53,574 nucleotides of DNA. Origin: Reyranella sp. GTDB lineage: Bacteria > Pseudomonadota > Alphaproteobacteria > Reyranellales > Reyranellaceae. The stretch covers positions 1 through 53,574 of the forward strand of contig JALHMO010000023.1 of the NCBI GenBank assembly GCA_022844015.1, read 5' to 3'. The notes beneath the pieces are model-generated. The model saw only the letters and a list, made by a program, of their open reading frames with translations, ran no database searches and was not told where the DNA came from. Shown here one piece after another: positions 49,475 through 53,574 of the stretch. The position numbers and the translations under genes were made by a program. How positions within the stretch are numbered: position 1 is the first letter of the stretch; every line of letters begins with the position of its first letter.

Positions 49475-52400
49475 TCAAGTCCGGCGCGTCGAACCCTTCG
49501 CCAACCAACCATAGATATTCTCGAGCAGCAGCCGGGCCTCGGCTGCCTTGCCCTGGCGTTGCCATAGCCGAGCCAGCCTGATCGACGCGCGAAGCTCCAG
49601 CGACTTTGCGTGCTGGCCGCGGGCGATCTCGATCGCCTTCGTGAGCAGCGCCTCGGATTGGGGGGAACTCTTGTCGGACTCGGCAACGCCCTCTGCCGGA
49701 CCGACCCGGCCCAGGAGCTCCCCATGGACCCGATGCAGCTCGGCACTCCAAAATCCTTCCCCTGTCCGAACGGTCTCGGCATGGGCCTCCGACAGAGCTG
49801 CTATGCCCAATTCCGGCTGATTGGCCGCGTCATAGGCCTCGGCCAGCAACCCGAGGAAATGGGGTCGCTGAAGCTCGTGGCCTGTCGCCCGCCAATCAGC
49901 CAGGCCCCTTCGTATCTTGCTCACCCCTTCCGATCCGTACCCCTCCCTCGCGAGCGCCCAGCCTTCCACGACGGTCCCCATGCTGAGCCAGATTGGAAAT
50001 CCCTCCCGGGTGGAAATGTCCACCACTCGAGCCGCCAGCTCGCGGGCCAGTGCCGGCTCTCCGCGGTAGTGATGAAGTTGAGCCAGGCCCTGCAGGGCGA
50101 AGGTGATGCTGAATGGCTGCGACACCGTTTGTGCCAGCTCCAATCCGGCTCGAGCCCGCCTCAGCGCCTGGTCGGGATACCCCAGGAACCAAAGGGTCCA
50201 GGCGCCGAAGATCGAGCAGGCTACGCCCGTAAAGATGAATATGAGACCGATCCTGATCCGCGTCGTAGAGCCCGCTGCCGCGCTCGAGATGCGAGCGGGC
50301 AGCGGTAAAGTCCCCGAGCCAGAAGAGGTTGTCCCCCAGGACATTGTGCGCAATGAGGAGCGCACTCGAGTCCTTGGCCTGGGTCGCCGTGGCGAGCAGC
50401 CTCTCGGCGATCGCCAGCGACGATCGACACTCGGCGCGCAGCTCGTGATACTCCCAAAGCCCACGCAAGATCGGTTTGAGGTCACCGGCCTCGCCCGCAC
50501 TTTGACACAGCTCCAGAGCGCGCGAGTATGCCGCGCCCACCTCCGGGGCCGCGAAGCCGCGAATGGCGCGCAGCGGTACGGCGATGGCGATCTGCAACGC
50601 GAGCTCGCGCCGCAGGTTCTCGGCGGTCTCGGGCAACGAGCGGCAGAGATCCAGTGCTCGCGTCAGGTGATTGATCGCTTCGAGATTTGCCGAGCGATCG
50701 ACCGACCGCCGGCCGGCGTTCTGCCAGTACGGGATGGCGCGTTCGGCCAGACCCGCTTCCGTGAAGTGGTGCGCCAGCAACTCGGGTTGTGTCTCGACGG
50801 TCTCGGGAAGGCGAGTCTCGATCGTCTTGCCGATGCGCTCGTGATACCGCTGGCGCGTGCTCTTGAGCAACGATTGATAGGCCGCATCCTGGATGAGCGC
50901 ATGCTTGAAGAGGTAGTGTGCCTGCGGCGGCCGGCCGCGCTGGTAGACGAGGCCGCTGTCGACGAGCTGGGCGAGCGCCCTTTGCAGCCTGTCGACATCG
51001 AGCGACGATGCTGCTGCTGCGACAAGGTCGTACTCGAACTCGCGCCCGAGGACAGCGGCGATCTGGGCAAGCTCCTTGGCATCGCCCAGGCGATCGAGCC
51101 GGGCCATGAGCAGATCCTGCAGCGATGCCGGGATGGCCATTGCGTCGCCGGACGAGGCAGCGCGCGACTGCCGCGCCCGGAGGGCCGCTCCGTCGTCCCA
51201 CGCGCGACTTTCAATGACGTCCTTGGTCATTTCCTCCACGAACAACGGCACACCGTCGGTCCTGCGTGCGACTTGCATGACCATGTCGGCCGGCAGATCG
51301 CAACCGGCGGCGATGACTTTCACCATTTCCTGGACTTGCGCGTGCGCCAGGCGGTTGAGCTTCAGCTGGGTGACGTGCGCAAACATCGGCCATGGCGGAC
51401 GGAAGTCAGGCCGGAAGGTCGAAACGAGCAGCAGGCGTCTCTCCTCGATCCGCTCGACGATCAGACCCAAAAGATCCAGTGTCGACGGATCGACCCAATG
51501 CAGGTCCTCGACAATCATCGGCAGCGGCTCGCGATGTGCCCATTGCTCGAGCCATGCGATGACGATCTCGAACGTCCTTTGCTTCAGCCGTTCCGGTTCC
51601 AGGTCCAACGGCGGATAGCGCGCTGGCAGGGGCAGCGACAGAAGGGTCGCAAAGATCGGCACGCACTCGCCCAGCGGCAAGCCCGCCGCCCCCAGCATCT
51701 GCTCGAGCTTCAGCAGCCTGCTGTCGACGATCTCGTCGCCTTTGAACCCCAGCAACCGCCGGCAGTGCTCGATCACGGGGAAGAACGCGCTGCTCTGATG
51801 ATAGGGTGAGCAGCGCCACTCGATCAGTGCCGGTGCCTCGCCGGCGACCCGTTGTTCCAGTGCTCGCATCAGGCGCGACTTACCGATGCCCGCTTCGCCT
51901 TCGATCAGCACAGCCTGACCCTGTCCCTGCAGAACCTGTTCCCAGCGCCGCTGCAGAGCCGCCATTTCCTCGGTGCGGCCGATCATTGGCGTCAGGGCGC
52001 CCCCGCCCCTCGCCTCGAATCGATCATGGACGGCTCGCTCCTCGCCGACCTCGTAGGCTCGCACAGGCCGGGCGAATCCCTTCAGCGCAATCGCACCGAG
52101 ATCTTCGAGCTCGAAGTGGCCAGCGACCAGCCGCTGGGTCGCAGCGCTTATGACGACCTTGCCCGGTGATGCCAGCCCTTGCAGCCGGGCCGCGAGGTTC
52201 GGCGCCTCGCCACTGATCGCGCTGGACTGCCTTCCGGACGCACTCTCGAGACTGCCCACGACGACGGGGCCGGACGTTGCGCCGGCGCGCGCCGCCAGTC
52301 GCGCGCCGTCGGGCGATTCGATATTGCCGACTGCGGCGGTTGCCGCCAGCGCCGCGCGCACGGCTTGCACCGCTTGGCCTTCGAATGCCTTCGGCCAGCC

Positions 52401-52838
52401 GAAGTACGCGACGATGCCGTCTCCGATGACGCTCGCGACGTGGCCTTGATGGCAGACGACGGCCGCAGCCACTGCGTCTTGATAGCGCTGCAGCAAGGCG
52501 CGCAGATCCTCCGGGTCGAGGCGGCCGGAAAGCTCGGTCGAGCCTACCAGGTCTACGAACAGGATTGTCAGGTTGCGCCGTTCCGCCTCGCGCGCGCCAG
52601 CCCCGTGCGTCTCGGCGGCCGCGTCGCCGTGCTTGGTGGAACTGCCTTCGAAGCGAGCGAGCCCGGCCGCGGCATTGAGCAGGAGTCGCCGATGTCCGAC
52701 CGAGGCAACGCCGAGCTCCTTGAGGTCGTCGGCGGTCAGCTCGGCCAGGGTCCGCTCGTCGACATGGTTGTCGACGAAGGCCTTCGCGTACGCTCCCAAT
52801 CCCAGCTCATCCAGCCACCGGCGGATATCGAACGCCAT
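49475..52838 (-). pseudogene. SAM/class III adenylate-guanylate cyclase/AAA-ATPase/TPR signalling protein, frameshifted
   Basis: Starting at ATG 52838 (GGGAGA at 4 nt), the first frame encodes about 869 matching residues. They are a SAM domain (about 4-62, WLDELGLGAYAKAFVDN), a class III cyclase domain (about 85-240, ILFVDLVGSTELSGRL and SVIGDGIVAYFGWP) and an AAA/STAND ATPase, with Walker A GEAGIGKSRLM near 313 and a Walker B-like IVEDLHWVDPST. TPR-like helices follow. Near 50222-50231 the homology moves to the +1 frame: LYG in one frame joins GVACSIFGAWTLWFLGYPDQALRR in the other. The second frame then runs about 250 residues of TPR to a stop at 49475. The joined length (about 1120 residues) is normal for this family. 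It is either a genuine disruption or a sequencing error. A residual N-terminal product would lose the C-terminal TPR domain. Confidence 0.8.
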
Positions 52839-52962
52839 GCAGTCTCCCATCCGAGCATGACAGCGGAAGCTCGACCTTGCTCGCGCTGCACTTTCGCCTG
52901 CGGTTCATTGCCGCCACATCGAGACCAGGACCCGACGCGACGTCTGCGGCGGCCCGTAAGGA

Positions 52963-53574
52963 TCACCCCCCGAGCTGCTTGCTGGCGATCGCCGCGCCTT
53001 GCGCCAGGGCCTCGAGCTTGGCCCAGGCGATGTCCCGATGGACGCGGCCGCCGAGGCCGCAATCGGTCGAGGCGATGACGCGCTCGCGGCCGACAAGGCT
53101 GGCGAAGCGGCCGATGCGCTCGGCGACCAGCTCGGGGTGCTCGACCACGTTGGTGGCGTGGCTCACGACGCCGGGCAGGATCAGCTTGTCGTCGGGCAGC
53201 CTGGTGTCCTTCCACACTGCCCATTCGTGCTCGTGCCGCACGTTGCCGGCCTCGAAGGAGTATGCGCCTGCGTTGATCTCGAGCATCAGGCTCACGATCT
53301 CCCGCATCGGGATGTCGGTCGTGTGCGGGCCGTGCCAGCTGCCCCAGCAGAGATGGAAGCGGATGCGATCCTGCGGCAGGCCACGCAGCGCGTGGTTAAG
53401 CGCCTCGATCTTCGGCCGGGTGAACTTGCGGTACTCCTCGGCGGTCGGCTCCGGGTTGATCTGATCGAAATTCTCGGCGATCGCCGGGTCGTCGATCTGC
53501 AGCACCAGGCCGGCATCGATGATCGCCTTGTACTCCTCGCGCATGGCGTCGGCACAGGCAAAGACGAACTCGTC
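52963..53574 (-). CDS. Cobalamin-independent methionine synthase (MetE C-terminal-like) family protein, 5' partial
   Basis: The frame is open through the right edge and gives the last 203 residues. They show a MetE C-terminal/epoxyalkane-CoM-transferase-type barrel: LVLQIDDPAI, IRFHLCWGSWHGPHTTDIPM, EINAGAYSFEAGNVRHEHEW, LPGVVSHATNVVEHPE and IASTDCGLGGR, whose Cys is the conserved zinc ligand. Full family members are about 370 residues with one barrel, unlike the 750-residue MetE. They transfer a methyl or alkyl group to or from a thiol, but the substrate of this subgroup is not established. It lies upstream of the cyclase on the same strand, 124 nt away. The N-terminal half is outside the window. 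Confidence 0.85.
   Translation of the reverse strand, partial: DEFVFACADAMREEYKAIIDAGLVLQIDDPAIAENFDQINPEPTAEEYRKFTRPKIEALNHALRGLPQDRIRFHLCWGSWHGPHTTDIPMREIVSLMLEINAGAYSFEAGNVRHEHEWAVWKDTRLPDDKLILPGVVSHATNVVEHPELVAERIGRFASLVGRERVIASTDCGLGGRVHRDIAWAKLEALAQGAAIASKQLGG

Noticed and set aside
50103..51809. A 568-residue plus-strand frame opposite the cyclase gene
   Set aside because: Antisense shadow of AAA/TPR coding sequence without any recognisable domain.

Overview
This window reads as chromosomal DNA of a GC-rich alphaproteobacterium. The evidence is a GapR (DUF2312) homologue, a 41-residue L36, a DUF1244 protein, many Bug-type solute receptors, and pervasive GTG starts and ATGA overlaps. 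A Rhodospirillales/Reyranella-like soil or freshwater organism is my best guess, but that is inference. I see no tRNA, rRNA, integrase, transposase, CRISPR array or origin. Nearly all genes are recognisable chromosomal metabolism, with one very large secreted protein as the outlier.

Layout. 0-6 kb: a partial Pro/Ala-rich exported protein, a LOG-family nucleotide hydrolase, monomeric NADP-isocitrate dehydrogenase, a DUF429 protein, a Bug receptor, GapR and DUF1244. 6-9.5 kb: a leftward cluster of two polysaccharide-deacetylase-fold amidases, an SDR and an N-formylglutamate-amidohydrolase-like enzyme, with a glycerate 2-kinase diverging from its head. 11.3-17.1 kb: a rightward operon with a GFA protein, OtnK, OtnC, OtnI, LtnD and pyruvate kinase. 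It forms a complete route from L-threonate through 2- and 3-oxo-tetronate and 3-oxo-tetronate 4-phosphate to dihydroxyacetone phosphate, and it ends with a glycolytic exit enzyme. 17.2-23.3 kb: palindromic repeats, phenylacetate-CoA ligase, a DUF2339 multi-spanning membrane protein and an amidohydrolase.

23.3-29.5 kb: glycolate oxidase GlcDEF with a coupled exported TPR protein, then rpmJ with its own promoter and a terminator-like leader hairpin, then clpS and a GST. 29.7-37.8 kb: a single 2708-residue serralysin-like metalloprotease with RTX repeats, 17 tandem Calx-beta-like domains of about 118 residues, a cadherin-like module and a C-terminal DUF4214 region. 38-49.4 kb: Kup potassium transporter, a coupled Bug-HyuA-HyuB operon (leftward), then a rightward DctP-DctQ-DctM TRAP transporter followed by an acyl-CoA ligase. 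49.5-52.8 kb: a SAM/class III cyclase/AAA/TPR signalling protein interrupted by a frameshift. 52.96 kb to the right edge: a partial MetE-C-like methyltransferase.

The metabolic theme is scavenging small carboxylic and sugar acids (threonate, glycolate, glycerate, TRAP and Bug substrates, cyclic amides). The strongest leads for new biology are the giant Calx-beta protease with its mosaic repeat history, the rpmJ leader attenuator candidate, and pyruvate kinase inside a threonate operon.
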